Source: JAWKOK01 sp963765875
Lineage (GTDB): Bacteria; Chloroflexota; Anaerolineae; Caldilineales; Caldilineaceae
Length of the DNA: 64,000 nucleotides
Assembly: GCA_963765875.1 (NCBI GenBank)
Contig: CAVXYK010000017.1
Coordinates: forward strand, 248,001-312,000
Reading direction: 5' to 3'
Positions 48,980 to 56,926 of this stretch are shown piece after piece. How positions within the stretch are numbered: position 1 is the stretch's first letter; each line of letters begins with the position of its first letter. A program made the translations under genes and the position numbers. The notes beneath the pieces were generated by a model. That model saw only the letters and a list, made by a program, of their open reading frames with translations, was not told the DNA's origin and did no database searches.

Positions 48980-49981
48980 TTATGGGCGAATAGCTGCCAG
49001 CGAATCCACAAATGCTTGGATGCTCTCAACATCATTGACGGCCCGGCGTGCTGATTTTCGATTGATCCGCTTCATCATTCCTGTCAATACGTTGCCGGGG
49101 CCGATCTCAACAAAATTCGTGGCGCCGGCAGCAAGTGCATAGCCGATGGACTCAGTCCAGCGAACACTGCCAGTCAGTTGAGCAGCCAACTCAGCACGAA
49201 TCTCGGTAGCCGTGTTGATGGGGCCTGCCGTGGTGTTGCCAATGACTGGAATATACGGAATCTCCACACTTGTCGCGTCAATAGCGGCCTGCAACTCGGC
49301 CGCGGCCGACGCCATGAGCGGGCTGTGCGCGGCAATGCTGACGGCCAGGGGCACGACCTTGCGAGCGCCCGCATCCGGCAACGCCTCCATGGCCGCTTCC
49401 ATGCCCTCTTTGTCACCGGAGATGACCACCTGCCCGGGGCAATTGTCATTGGCCACCTGGGCGATGCCTCCCTGCACCGATACATCCGCGCAGACTTCAG
49501 CCACAGCTTCCTTACTCAGCCCCAGGACGGCGGCCATCATGCCTGGAGAGCGTTCGCCGGCTTCCTTCATCAAGCGCCCGCGCTCATGCACTAGGCGGAG
49601 TCCGTCGGCAAAGCTAATGCTGCCTGAGGCGACCAGGGCTGAATACTCACCCATGCTGTGGCCGGCCAGAAAGATGGCGGTTCCCTGCTCGGTCTGCCGT
49701 TCAGCATCACCCCATTCAGATTCGACGGCTCGCAAGATGGCAATGCTTGTCGTCAACAGCGCAGGCTGTGCATTTATGGTATCGGTTAGCGTCTCTTCGG
49801 GGCCATCAAAGCAGATAGTGCTGAGTGGAAACCCGAGCAGATCATCCGCCTCTTCGAACGTAGCGCGGGCTGCCGGGTAGTGAGACACGACATCTGCAGC
49901 CATGCCAACTTCTTGGCTGCCCTGGCCGGGAAAGAGATAAGCGGTCGAAGGACTGGCCGAAATGAAATCACATGTACACAT
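48980..49981 (-). CDS. fabD: malonyl-CoA:ACP transacylase
   Basis: A 333-residue acyltransferase that loads malonate onto ACP. N-terminal YLFPGQGSQEVGMA, the nucleophile Ser in GHSMGEYSAL (about residue 108), Arg in GRLMKEAGERSPGMMAAVLG, and the His-containing SIAAHSPLM are typical. Start could be ATG 49981 or an internal codon; the leading MCTCDFISASPS is unusual. About 170 nt separate it from fabG. Confidence 0.95.
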   Translation of the reverse strand: MCTCDFISASPSTAYLFPGQGSQEVGMAADVVSHYPAARATFEEADDLLGFPLSTICFDGPEETLTDTINAQPALLTTSIAILRAVESEWGDAERQTEQGTAIFLAGHSMGEYSALVASGSISFADGLRLVHERGRLMKEAGERSPGMMAAVLGLSKEAVAEVCADVSVQGGIAQVANDNCPGQVVISGDKEGMEAAMEALPDAGARKVVPLAVSIAAHSPLMASAAAELQAAIDATSVEIPYIPVIGNTTAGPINTATEIRAELAAQLTGSVRWTESIGYALAAGATNFVEIGPGNVLTGMMKRINRKSARRAVNDVESIQAFVDSLAAIRP

Positions 49982-50006
49982 GATGATGTTTTCCCCGAAA
50001 TAACAA

Positions 50007-50042
50007 ACAGGGGATTTGGGTCGTGTGACCCAAATCCCCTGT
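50007..50042 (-). terminator. terminator between rpmF and fabD
   Basis: Perfect 16-bp stem ACAGGGGATTTGGGTC (50007-50022) and GACCCAAATCCCCTGT (50027-50042) with a GTGT loop, 19 nt after the rpmF stop. It should end the DUF177-rpmF transcript, leaving fabD with a separate promoter or readthrough. Confidence 0.8.
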
Positions 50043-50060
50043 AATGTTCAGCTACAAAAC

Positions 50061-50249
50061 CTACTCAGCCGCGTCCATGTCTACAATCTGTCGACCCTTG
50101 TAGTAGCCACAAGTCGGGCACAAGCGGTGCGGCATCACAGCCGAACGACAGTTGGAGCACTCTGCAAGTTTTGGCGCCCCGATCGAGTCGTGGGCACGAC
50201 GGCGATTACGACGTCCTTTGCTGATTTTTCGTTTTGGCAGTGGTCCCAT
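50061..50249 (-). CDS. rpmF: 50S ribosomal protein L32
   Basis: A 62-residue ribosomal protein: basic N-terminus GPLPKRKISKGRRNRRRAHD and a zinc ribbon with two Cys pairs (CSNCRSAVMPHRLCPTCGYY), so the zinc-binding C+ form. It lies 15 nt after the DUF177 gene, the near-universal arrangement. Confidence 0.97.
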   Translation of the reverse strand: MGPLPKRKISKGRRNRRRAHDSIGAPKLAECSNCRSAVMPHRLCPTCGYYKGRQIVDMDAAE

Positions 50250-50264
50250 TTTGATCTCCTTGAC

Positions 50265-50852
50265 TTAATCCTCAGCCTCTTGCTGGTCGCGCAGCCGTAA
50301 CAACGCTGACCACCTTGGGTCTATTGCTTCATTCTCATCGACATTGCCATTGTCCCCATCAGGGGCCAATCCTTCGACTTCTTCCATGTACTTAATCAGA
50401 TTGGGACACTCTCCGGTTCCTTCCCAATTGCAACCTGGAACCATCGGCAACGCCAACCAAATATCTTGTCGCACCACCTCGGAAATATCCAAGATATGGT
50501 GTTCATCAATTACCAGCGCCTCGTCCTCTAGTGTCTCAGCACTGCCTTCATAATCCTCGGGCCGGATATAGCGCCCAGTCTGGACTTCGGTCAGCGGATA
50601 AAAACTCTCCTCAATTTTGAAACGTACCGGCAACACAATCGGCGCCAGGCAACGGTTACAAGCAACCTGCGTGGCTGTACTCAACTCGCCTGTGGCGAGG
50701 ACGCCGCTGTTGGTACGCATGAGGTGAACAGAACCCACAAGTGGCCCCATTGTTTTGAGTTCCGGGTCAAGATCAGTTAGATCTTCGACCAAATCATGCG
50801 AACGCGTTGTCCCAATCGGGTCCTGCAGCAACTGTGCAACATTGAACTGCAT
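50265..50852 (-). CDS. DUF177 (YceD-like) protein
   Basis: A 195-residue DUF177 protein. The family signature of a Cys pair, CNRCLAPI (about 70), and the later YIRPEDYEGSAETLEDEALVIDEHHILDISEVVRQDIWLALPMVP are present, followed by a Cys pair in GCNWEGTGEC. DUF177/YceD is linked to 23S rRNA or ribosome biogenesis in some species. It is cotranscribed with rpmF from a consensus promoter about 110 nt upstream. Confidence 0.92.
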   Translation of the reverse strand: MQFNVAQLLQDPIGTTRSHDLVEDLTDLDPELKTMGPLVGSVHLMRTNSGVLATGELSTATQVACNRCLAPIVLPVRFKIEESFYPLTEVQTGRYIRPEDYEGSAETLEDEALVIDEHHILDISEVVRQDIWLALPMVPGCNWEGTGECPNLIKYMEEVEGLAPDGDNGNVDENEAIDPRWSALLRLRDQQEAED

Positions 50853-50961
50853 GATTAACTCTTTCCGCCCATATGGCCTTTGTCAAGGTGCTATTGCCGG
50901 AAAATCTGCTGTCTGATCCTTGCGTTGCTAACGCGCAATTACAGAATACAGACCGACAAAC

Positions 50962-50990
50962 ATTATAGGCCCAGAGTGCGTGCCTGTCAA
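50962..50990 (-). promoter_or_regulatory. consensus promoter of the DUF177-rpmF operon
   Basis: On the minus strand a perfect TTGACA (50985-50990) and perfect TATAAT (50962-50967) are separated by 17 nt. The transcript would start near 50955. The rest of the 50853-51157 gap shows nothing coding. Confidence 0.9.
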
Positions 50991-51157
50991 AAATCGCCCT
51001 CTGGTTCCGCAACGCAAATCCGGAAACAACCGCTACATACTGAAATTGGTTCAGTTTGGCGTGAATATTTCGGCAGGGCTCAGCACACGGGTCAATGACA
51101 GAAATCCAGCATCTCTATCATTGGTTGGCACTGTACCGGGATTTCCGCCGGGATTCG

Positions 51158-51640
51158 CTAGTCTATCTGCTCGCCCGTATCAGCCGTACTCGAAGCAGGG
51201 TTGTTCTGCAGCATTTGGATGCCGTTGTCGACCTGTTGGCTTATGACGTTCAGTTTTGCAGCCAGATCCTGGAGCACGCTGGTGGCATAGTAGTCAGCTT
51301 CGTCAACCCGTTGCTGACCCACGACCCGACTCTCCTCCAAGACGCGTTCCGCCTCACGCTGAGCAGCGACGACCAAGGCATTGTCGGTCAGCATCTCACG
51401 GGCCTGTTCTCCGGCTTGCTCGACGATGCGCTCTGCTTGCGCTTGCGCTTCAGCAAGAATCGCATCGCGTTCGGCCAACATCCGTTCGCTTTCCCGTATT
51501 GAACTGGGCACGCTAATGCGCAGTCTTTCCAGGGCTTGTCCGAACTCGTCTGCGTTGATAATGCGTTGTGAAGATAGCGGAACCGGTCGGCCCTGCGCCA
51601 ACATCTCTTCAAGTTGATCGACTATCTGTAGGATTGCGAT
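51158..51640 (-). CDS. DivIVA-like coiled-coil protein (possible AUC start)
   Basis: The product is a mostly helical protein rich in Glu/Ala (ERDAILAEAQAQAERIVEQA) similar to the DivIVA/ATPase-b-subunit-like protein found next to coaD in Chloroflexi. An ATG occurs at 51604 but has a poorly placed ribosome site. Reading in frame further upstream gives IAILQIVDQLEEMLAQGRPV, matching the family's usual N-terminus (DILxLVDRLExL), and GGAGG lies 6 nt before an AUC codon at 51640. Either AUC is the start or a base error hides an ATG. About 160 residues. Role in cell division or envelope scaffolding is inference. Confidence 0.75.
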   Translation of the reverse strand: MAILQIVDQLEEMLAQGRPVPLSSQRIINADEFGQALERLRISVPSSIRESERMLAERDAILAEAQAQAERIVEQAGEQAREMLTDNALVVAAQREAERVLEESRVVGQQRVDEADYYATSVLQDLAAKLNVISQQVDNGIQMLQNNPASSTADTGEQID

Positions 51641-51725
51641 GGTGCACCTCCGTGTATGCGGACGTTCTTTGCGGCCGTGTATGCACGCGCGGTGATGGAC
51701 ATAAGGTATGAGTTAGGATATTGCA

Positions 51726-52268
51726 TCAATCAATATGAGACAACTTGCCGTCACTACGAGTACTCTGCTTTGTTGGATCAGCGCCATCCAGTTCGAGATA
51801 CTTGCCTCTCAATGCTTGCCTGACATGATCGGGCGCCCATCGGCTGTAATCTCCGTTCAAGAGTGCAACCTCCTTCAAGATGGTTGCACTCAGGAAAGCA
51901 TACTCACCAGCACAGAATAGGCAACAGAGTTCGATCTCCGGCGCCATCTGACGGTTTGCCCAGCCGATCTGATGCTCAAACTCGAAATCAGCAACATTGC
52001 GCAGTCCACGAATTATCACACCGGCCTCGTGTTCTCTTGCGCAGTCGACTGTCAGCCCTGTGTAGGCAGTTACCCAGACATTGGGCAGATGCGCCAATGC
52101 TTTACGGGCCAGTTGCATACGCTCACTGGTCGTGAAGAGCAGCTTCTTGGGCGGTGCATCATAGATAGCGAGTGCAACCTCATCAAAGACTGCACTAGCT
52201 CTGGTTGCAATGTCAATATGCCCATTATGCATCGGGTCAAATGTGCCCGGATAGAGCGCACGCGTCAT
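51726..52268 (-). CDS. coaD: pantetheine-phosphate adenylyltransferase
   Basis: A 180-residue nucleotidyltransferase of coenzyme A synthesis. It has the HxGH-type motif ALYPGTFDPMHNGHIDIA, IIRGLRNVADFEFEHQI, and ATILKEVALLNGD (the family's SSxxVRE region, altered here to SATILKE). Slightly longer than the usual about 160 residues because of a C-terminal tail. The ATG overlaps a preceding stop as ATGA, belonging to a short acidic frame of uncertain status. Confidence 0.95.
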   Translation of the reverse strand: MTRALYPGTFDPMHNGHIDIATRASAVFDEVALAIYDAPPKKLLFTTSERMQLARKALAHLPNVWVTAYTGLTVDCAREHEAGVIIRGLRNVADFEFEHQIGWANRQMAPEIELCCLFCAGEYAFLSATILKEVALLNGDYSRWAPDHVRQALRGKYLELDGADPTKQSTRSDGKLSHID

Positions 52269-52448
52269 TCACGGAACCCTTTCACTTCATCGTCGTATTC
52301 ATCAGTGTGATCATAATCGCCGTCGGTCACGAGGCTGTGTCAAGCAGAATCTCATACGCATTTGCCGTAGATCATCGTCGACCAGGCACAAACAGAACGA
52401 TTATGCTGTGAACATTCTACCCTATGGCACCTCTTGTGTCCGCAATGA

Positions 52449-53714
52449 TCATCCGGACTGTTCGGCAGGTTCCGGTAGGAAGCGCAGAAACACCTGATTA
52501 CCCACCATGAGTCCTCGCTCTGTCAAGCGAATTCTTTCACCTGTGTTCTTTAGCAAGCCCCAAGCCACAAGCTCGTCCACTTGATCACTGTACGTCTCTC
52601 TCAGGCCTACATCATAGCGATGTCGAAAATCTGACAGTGCAACGCCCTCATTCAGCAAACGGAGTCCAAGCATCAACGTTTCGCCCATGCTCAACTCCGA
52701 TGAGATCTGCTCTGAAAAAGCCTCGACAGGCTCCCCACCTCGCATGCGACGAACATACCCGGCGACCGGCCGATGATTCCCCCACCGTTTTTCGATCATC
52801 TGCCCGTCCACCGTCGGGATCCACAGATGGCTATGCGCGCCGGGCCCAATGCCCAAGTATTCCTGATTTCGCCAGTAGATCAGGTTGTGCCGGCAGGCAA
52901 GGCCCGGAACCAATTCCTTGCCTGAGGACTCAGGCGATATTTCGGCGCCTTCCGTGCCGTCTGGCAGCGCCGGCCCTGACCGGGCCCAATTCGACACTTC
53001 ATACTGCTCATAGCCCGCATCACCCAGACACTCCATCGCTATCTCGTAATGAAGCGCCGCCAGATCGTCATCCGGGGAGGAAACTGCACCGGATTCAACC
53101 CAGTGATGCAGTGGTGTATTCTCCTCAACAATCAGACTGTAGAGACTCAAATGCTCCGGCTTGAGATCCAACGCCCGATCCAGCGTCTGCCGCCAGCGGT
53201 CTGTCTTCTGTTCGGGCAGACCGAAGATGAAGTCTAGGCTGATGTTATCAAAATCGGCGCTTCGCGCAGCATCCCACGCTTGCAACACATCATCCACCGT
53301 ATGGATTCGGCCCAGAAAGTTAAGTTCATCCGCTTGAAAGCTCTGAACACCCATGCTCAGACGGTTGACGCCCAACGCACGCAGTGTAGAAAACTTGGCC
53401 CTATCTACAGTGCCTGGATTGGCTTCACAGGTAATCTCGGCGTCAGCGGAAATCGAGAAAGAATCATGAAGCTGCGCAAAGAGCCGTTCGAGCAATTGTG
53501 CATCCAGAACCGTCGGGGTACCACCACCTACGAAAACTGTCGTAATCTTACGATCTGCCAGTCGCTCGCTCCAACGCTCCATCTCGATGCAAAGGGCATC
53601 TACTGTCTCTTGGTAGAGCGATTCTAGACCGGCATAGGTGTTGAAGTCGCAGTATGGGCACTTGCGTTCGCAAAAGGGTATGTGGAGATAGAGACCCAAC
53701 GGTTCACTATTCAA
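52449..53714 (-). CDS. hemW: radical SAM protein HemW (coproporphyrinogen oxidase-like)
   Basis: A 421-residue radical SAM protein. The 4Fe-4S cluster motif is in LYLHIPFCERKCPYCDFNTY (CxxxCxxC), followed by VFVGGGTPTVL, ITCEANPGTVDR, LGVNRLSMGVQSFQ and a C-terminal HemN-like domain (HNLIYWRNQEYLGIGPGAHSH). HemW is a heme chaperone/heme-insertion factor rather than the oxidase HemN; the absence of HemN's fourth Cys region supports HemW. An insertion before HNLIYWRN (about 25 residues) is longer than usual. Confidence 0.93.
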   Translation of the reverse strand: MNSEPLGLYLHIPFCERKCPYCDFNTYAGLESLYQETVDALCIEMERWSERLADRKITTVFVGGGTPTVLDAQLLERLFAQLHDSFSISADAEITCEANPGTVDRAKFSTLRALGVNRLSMGVQSFQADELNFLGRIHTVDDVLQAWDAARSADFDNISLDFIFGLPEQKTDRWRQTLDRALDLKPEHLSLYSLIVEENTPLHHWVESGAVSSPDDDLAALHYEIAMECLGDAGYEQYEVSNWARSGPALPDGTEGAEISPESSGKELVPGLACRHNLIYWRNQEYLGIGPGAHSHLWIPTVDGQMIEKRWGNHRPVAGYVRRMRGGEPVEAFSEQISSELSMGETLMLGLRLLNEGVALSDFRHRYDVGLRETYSDQVDELVAWGLLKNTGERIRLTERGLMVGNQVFLRFLPEPAEQSG

Positions 53715-53719
53715 ACCGG

Positions 53720-54397
53720 CTACCGATTTTCAAGACGGAAGCCATGACCACGCACAGTGACCACGTAGCGGAACTCGGTGTCTACTTCAGCCAACCGCTC
53801 ACGCAGACGTCGAACCAGCGCGTCAATGGCCTGCTCACTGACGCCTTCGCCGCTGGCTTCGGGCCAGACAGCGTTCACGATCTGATCTCGCGTGACAACA
53901 CCGCCTCCCGAGTTCCAAAGCGCTTCCAGCAATCGATATTGATGCAGACTGAGTGGCGGGTCCAACATGACGCCATTGACCCAAACCTGACGCGTCTCCG
54001 GCTCAAGGCGCAGCCCCTGGCTGGTGCTTTCGAACGTCAACGGGGCGGTCGCACCGGCATCGACAAAGGCCAGCTTAAAACGAAGCGCAATCTGCAACTC
54101 ATCGCCGTCGGCGAGTTCGGCAGGTTCACTCACGCTCTGCCCATTGATATGGGTCCCGTTCTTGCTGCCCAGGTCTTCGACCTGGTAGCCGTCGCCACGC
54201 CAGCTGATCCGCGCATGATAGCGGCTGACCTGACGATCCGGCAACGAGATATCGCAATCTGAACTACGCCCAATCATCAGCGGACGAGTCTTGTCGAGTG
54301 GCCACCGACGGCCAGCCTCCGCCCCGCGTTGCAGTACGAGCATGGCGCTCTCTCGGGTACGCACCGGGTTTTGAACTAGGCTCTGTTCGCTTGACAT
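53720..54397 (-). CDS. FHA-domain winged-helix transcriptional regulator
   Basis: A 225-residue protein: an N-terminal FHA domain (IGRSSDCDISLPDRQVSRYHARI, EDLGSKNGTHINGQ; conserved Arg, Ser, His and Asn for phosphothreonine binding) and a C-terminal OmpR/PhoB-type winged helix (LSLHQYRLLEALWNSGGGVVTRDQI, VVTVRGHGFRLENR). Start ATG 54397 follows GAGG. It is divergent from a Ser/Thr protein kinase gene 102 nt away, suggesting that kinase phosphorylation is read by the FHA domain to control transcription, as in the EmbR/PknH pair of mycobacteria, but with domain order reversed. Confidence 0.9.
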   Translation of the reverse strand: MSSEQSLVQNPVRTRESAMLVLQRGAEAGRRWPLDKTRPLMIGRSSDCDISLPDRQVSRYHARISWRGDGYQVEDLGSKNGTHINGQSVSEPAELADGDELQIALRFKLAFVDAGATAPLTFESTSQGLRLEPETRQVWVNGVMLDPPLSLHQYRLLEALWNSGGGVVTRDQIVNAVWPEASGEGVSEQAIDALVRRLRERLAEVDTEFRYVVTVRGHGFRLENR

Positions 54398-54462
54398 ATA
54401 GCATCCTCTGAACTCATAAGGCACTTCAAACTGTGCGCTCCGGCTGAATTTTGACCATCGAA

Positions 54463-54491
54463 TTGACAGCCCCGAATCGGTAACGCATAAT
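54463..54491 (+). promoter_or_regulatory. promoter of the Ser/Thr kinase gene
   Basis: TTGACA (54463-54468), 17-nt spacer, CATAAT (54486-54491). Transcription would start about 54498, immediately at the GTG 54500, so the transcript may be leaderless. Confidence 0.75.
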
Positions 54492-54499
54492 GGCCACAG

Positions 54500-55585
54500 G
54501 TGGGATTATACCAAAAATGGTCCAGCAACGAAATGCAAATTGCCTCTCGCAAGAGGTGTGCCCTTGATTTGGAGCGAATCGTGCAGCATATTCTAGAGCC
54601 GGGAATCATTCTGCGTGAGCGGTATGAAATCCAAGAATTGGTCGGCCAGGGAGGTATGGGGGCCGTATACAGAACAAGCGATCTGCGCTTGGACGGCCGA
54701 ATTTGTGCGGTCAAAGAGATTCTGCCGGCGCTGGCCGGCGGCGCAACCTCAGAGGATGAACTGGCGCAGATCACAGAGCAGTTTCGAACTGAGGCCAGCG
54801 TGCTGGCGCGTCTGGATCACCCCAACCTGCCAAAGGTCTCCGACTATTTCTCCATGGGCCTGCGTGAATATTTGGTCATGGACTTCGTGGAAGGCAAGGA
54901 TCTTCTGGAGATATTGCAGGAGACTGCGCGCAGCGAACAATTTCTGCGTGAGCAACAGGTGCTGATCTGGGCTGCGCAGATGCTCGATGCTCTGCAATAT
55001 TTGCATAGCCGAGATCCAGTGGTGCTACACCGTGATATCAAGCCGGGCAATATCAAGATTACACCAAGAGGCAATGTAAAACTGGTCGACTTTGGCCTGG
55101 TCAAGGTGCTCTACCCTGATGACAGCCAGACGGTCACCGTGGTGCAAGGGCGTGGCACTGTTGCCTACACGCCGCTGGAACAATATGGCAGCGATGTCGG
55201 CTATACCGATGCCCGCACCGATCTCTACAGCTTCGGCGCCACACTCTATCACCTGCTGGCAGGCAAACCGCCCCTCGACGCCAAAGAACGATTCTTGCGC
55301 CCTGGGTCCCTGGTCCCGCTGAGCGAAATCAATCCAGATGTATCTCCTGCCTGCGAACGTGCGATCTTTCAGGCGTTAGCCATGCACCCCAACGAGCGCC
55401 CGGCAAACGTCAAGGAAATGCGGGACATGCTTTTCGGCTCCACCCTACTGACAGGACCGCTGCCGTCGGCCATCACGACGCCGTCGTGGGAGCCGAGTTG
55501 GCAAGATATCTTTCAAGCGAATCGTAATCTCGTCGGCGCGGCAGGGCTTCTGCTCCTGATTGCGGTGTTGATCAGCGTCCTCTAG
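54500..55585 (+). CDS. Ser/Thr protein kinase with C-terminal membrane helix
   Basis: A PknB-type kinase of up to 361 residues: glycine loop VGQGGMGAVY, Lys in CAVKEIL, catalytic loop VLHRDIKPGNIKI, DFG as LVDFGLVKVL, GTVAYTPLEQYG, and APE-helix equivalents. A single hydrophobic segment LVGAAGLLLLIAVLISVL ends the protein with almost no extracytoplasmic part, so it is tail-anchored without a sensor domain. Starts at GTG 54500 (promoter-abutting), ATG 54533 or GTG 54581 are possible. Divergent from the FHA regulator. Confidence 0.92.
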   Translation: MGLYQKWSSNEMQIASRKRCALDLERIVQHILEPGIILRERYEIQELVGQGGMGAVYRTSDLRLDGRICAVKEILPALAGGATSEDELAQITEQFRTEASVLARLDHPNLPKVSDYFSMGLREYLVMDFVEGKDLLEILQETARSEQFLREQQVLIWAAQMLDALQYLHSRDPVVLHRDIKPGNIKITPRGNVKLVDFGLVKVLYPDDSQTVTVVQGRGTVAYTPLEQYGSDVGYTDARTDLYSFGATLYHLLAGKPPLDAKERFLRPGSLVPLSEINPDVSPACERAIFQALAMHPNERPANVKEMRDMLFGSTLLTGPLPSAITTPSWEPSWQDIFQANRNLVGAAGLLLLIAVLISVL

Positions 55586-55632
55586 CAGTTTGTCGGAGTG
55601 ACGAAAAAATGATTCTATTGCAAAAACGGAAA

Positions 55633-55752
55633 TTTGCCACAGATAGCCACAGATAGGAATCTGATTTTCACAGATGGTTCTCGGATTTCCAGAGTAATCC
55701 CGGTACCATCTGTGTTTTATCCTTCTTTTATCTGTGTGAATCTGTGGCAAAA
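55633..55752. repeat. 120-bp palindromic CACAGAT element, copy 1
   Basis: Left arm TTTGCCACAGATAGCCACAG... and right arm ...ATCTGTGTGAATCTGTGGCAAA are imperfect complements across 120 bp, with internal CACAGAT units. No reading frame. A homologous 120-bp element lies at 59427. It fills the space between the convergent kinase and TspO genes and may act as a terminator. Confidence 0.8.
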
Positions 55753-55859
55753 AAGGCTTTTTGCAGTGGACTCATCGGCTTTCTCTCCGACAAGCTGCAA
55801 GAGAATCGCTTCGTGGACGATTATCTCCCCGCATTGGTCCCTATCGGGATCGGCCCCAC

Positions 55860-56702
55860 CTATGCCTGGTTGGGCGTCGGCGCCGCGTTACTAGACTGTG
55901 AACGATCTCGAATGAAGCCGCTTAGCAATGAAAGCGCAAGTATGGCAGCCGAGATCAGCGCACTCCAGGCAACCAGTGGCGTATCCCACTGGGCAACGGC
56001 AATGCCAATCGTTGCCCAGATCAGGACCAGCACATAGGCTACGTCCTTCTTCTGAAGGCTAAATAGCAGGCCAACCACCGTAGCAACCGCCAGCATAATC
56101 ACGGCCCAGATCTCCGGCGCAATGCCGAACCCATTCCATCCGACATAGTCCAACACCGACGTAGCATTGGCAATAGTGGCCACAGTGATCCAGCCAATAT
56201 AGATACTGAACGGAATCTTCACCAGCCACTTTTCGGCCATTGACGGCTGCCAACCATCTCTGTTCAGCCGTTGATAGATGGCAATCAACGCGAGCAGCAG
56301 TACGATCATCACAGCAAGGCTTGCTGCGAAGTATTCGTAGTGCCAGAGGAAAATCCACGTTGTATTGGCGATGTTGGTGAGCACAAAGAGATAGCCGATG
56401 CTGCGAAGCCTAGCATCAGTACGATGGGCAGGGAGCGCCTGATAGATGGCGTAGCCGATCAGCGCCACATAGATGAGGCCCCAAATGCTGAAAACATATC
56501 CCGCCGGCACGAAGTAGACATCGAACCGATCAGAAATCTCACCCGTAGCCTGGCCGTTGATCGGCAGCGCGTTCGCCGATCCGTTGACCACGATCGTCAT
56601 GATCAGCGACAGAATGACTAAGACCTGCCGAAGGATATCCCCCCACTTGTTGGACTCAGTTGTTCCTGCCGAAATCGTCGAGTTGTTGCTTTGCGTGGAC
56701 AT
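55860..56702 (-). CDS. TspO/MBR-family-like membrane protein (extended)
   Basis: A 280-residue polytopic protein with seven to eight hydrophobic segments. It contains TspO-like signatures FVPAGYVFSIWGLIYVALIGYAIYQA and ANTTWIFLWHYEYFAASLAVMIVLLLAL. Classical TspO (tryptophan-rich sensory protein, tetrapyrrole binding) has five helices and about 160 residues; this belongs to a longer, less studied branch. Start ATG 56702 follows GAGAAAG. No linked partner genes. Confidence 0.8.
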   Translation of the reverse strand: MSTQSNNSTISAGTTESNKWGDILRQVLVILSLIMTIVVNGSANALPINGQATGEISDRFDVYFVPAGYVFSIWGLIYVALIGYAIYQALPAHRTDARLRSIGYLFVLTNIANTTWIFLWHYEYFAASLAVMIVLLLALIAIYQRLNRDGWQPSMAEKWLVKIPFSIYIGWITVATIANATSVLDYVGWNGFGIAPEIWAVIMLAVATVVGLLFSLQKKDVAYVLVLIWATIGIAVAQWDTPLVAWSALISAAILALSLLSGFIRDRSQSSNAAPTPNQA

Positions 56703-56856
56703 GCAACTTTCTCCTGTAGAAATGGAAAATTGATGAATCAAATCGATTCCCAATTACGCTAACAGTATCACTGCGCACATCTTTTGCCAATGCTCTGTTT
56801 TGTCTGATAATTCACATCGCAAGTGAGGTAGGCGGGTCCGCATAATTGATGCAACA

Positions 56857-56908
56857 GTATAAAAAGAACGGTCATGGGGCAGCTGCCCCATGACCGTTCT
56901 TTTTATAC
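56857..56908. terminator. perfect 52-bp palindrome after pheS
   Basis: The two 26-bp halves (left half GTATAAAAAGAACGGTCATG..., right half the exact complement ...TTCTTTTTATAC) meet without a loop. It lies 18 nt after the pheS stop and ends in A/T runs on both sides, so it should terminate transcription in either direction. Confidence 0.85.
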
Positions 56909-56926
56909 AGAAATCATAGTAGTCTG

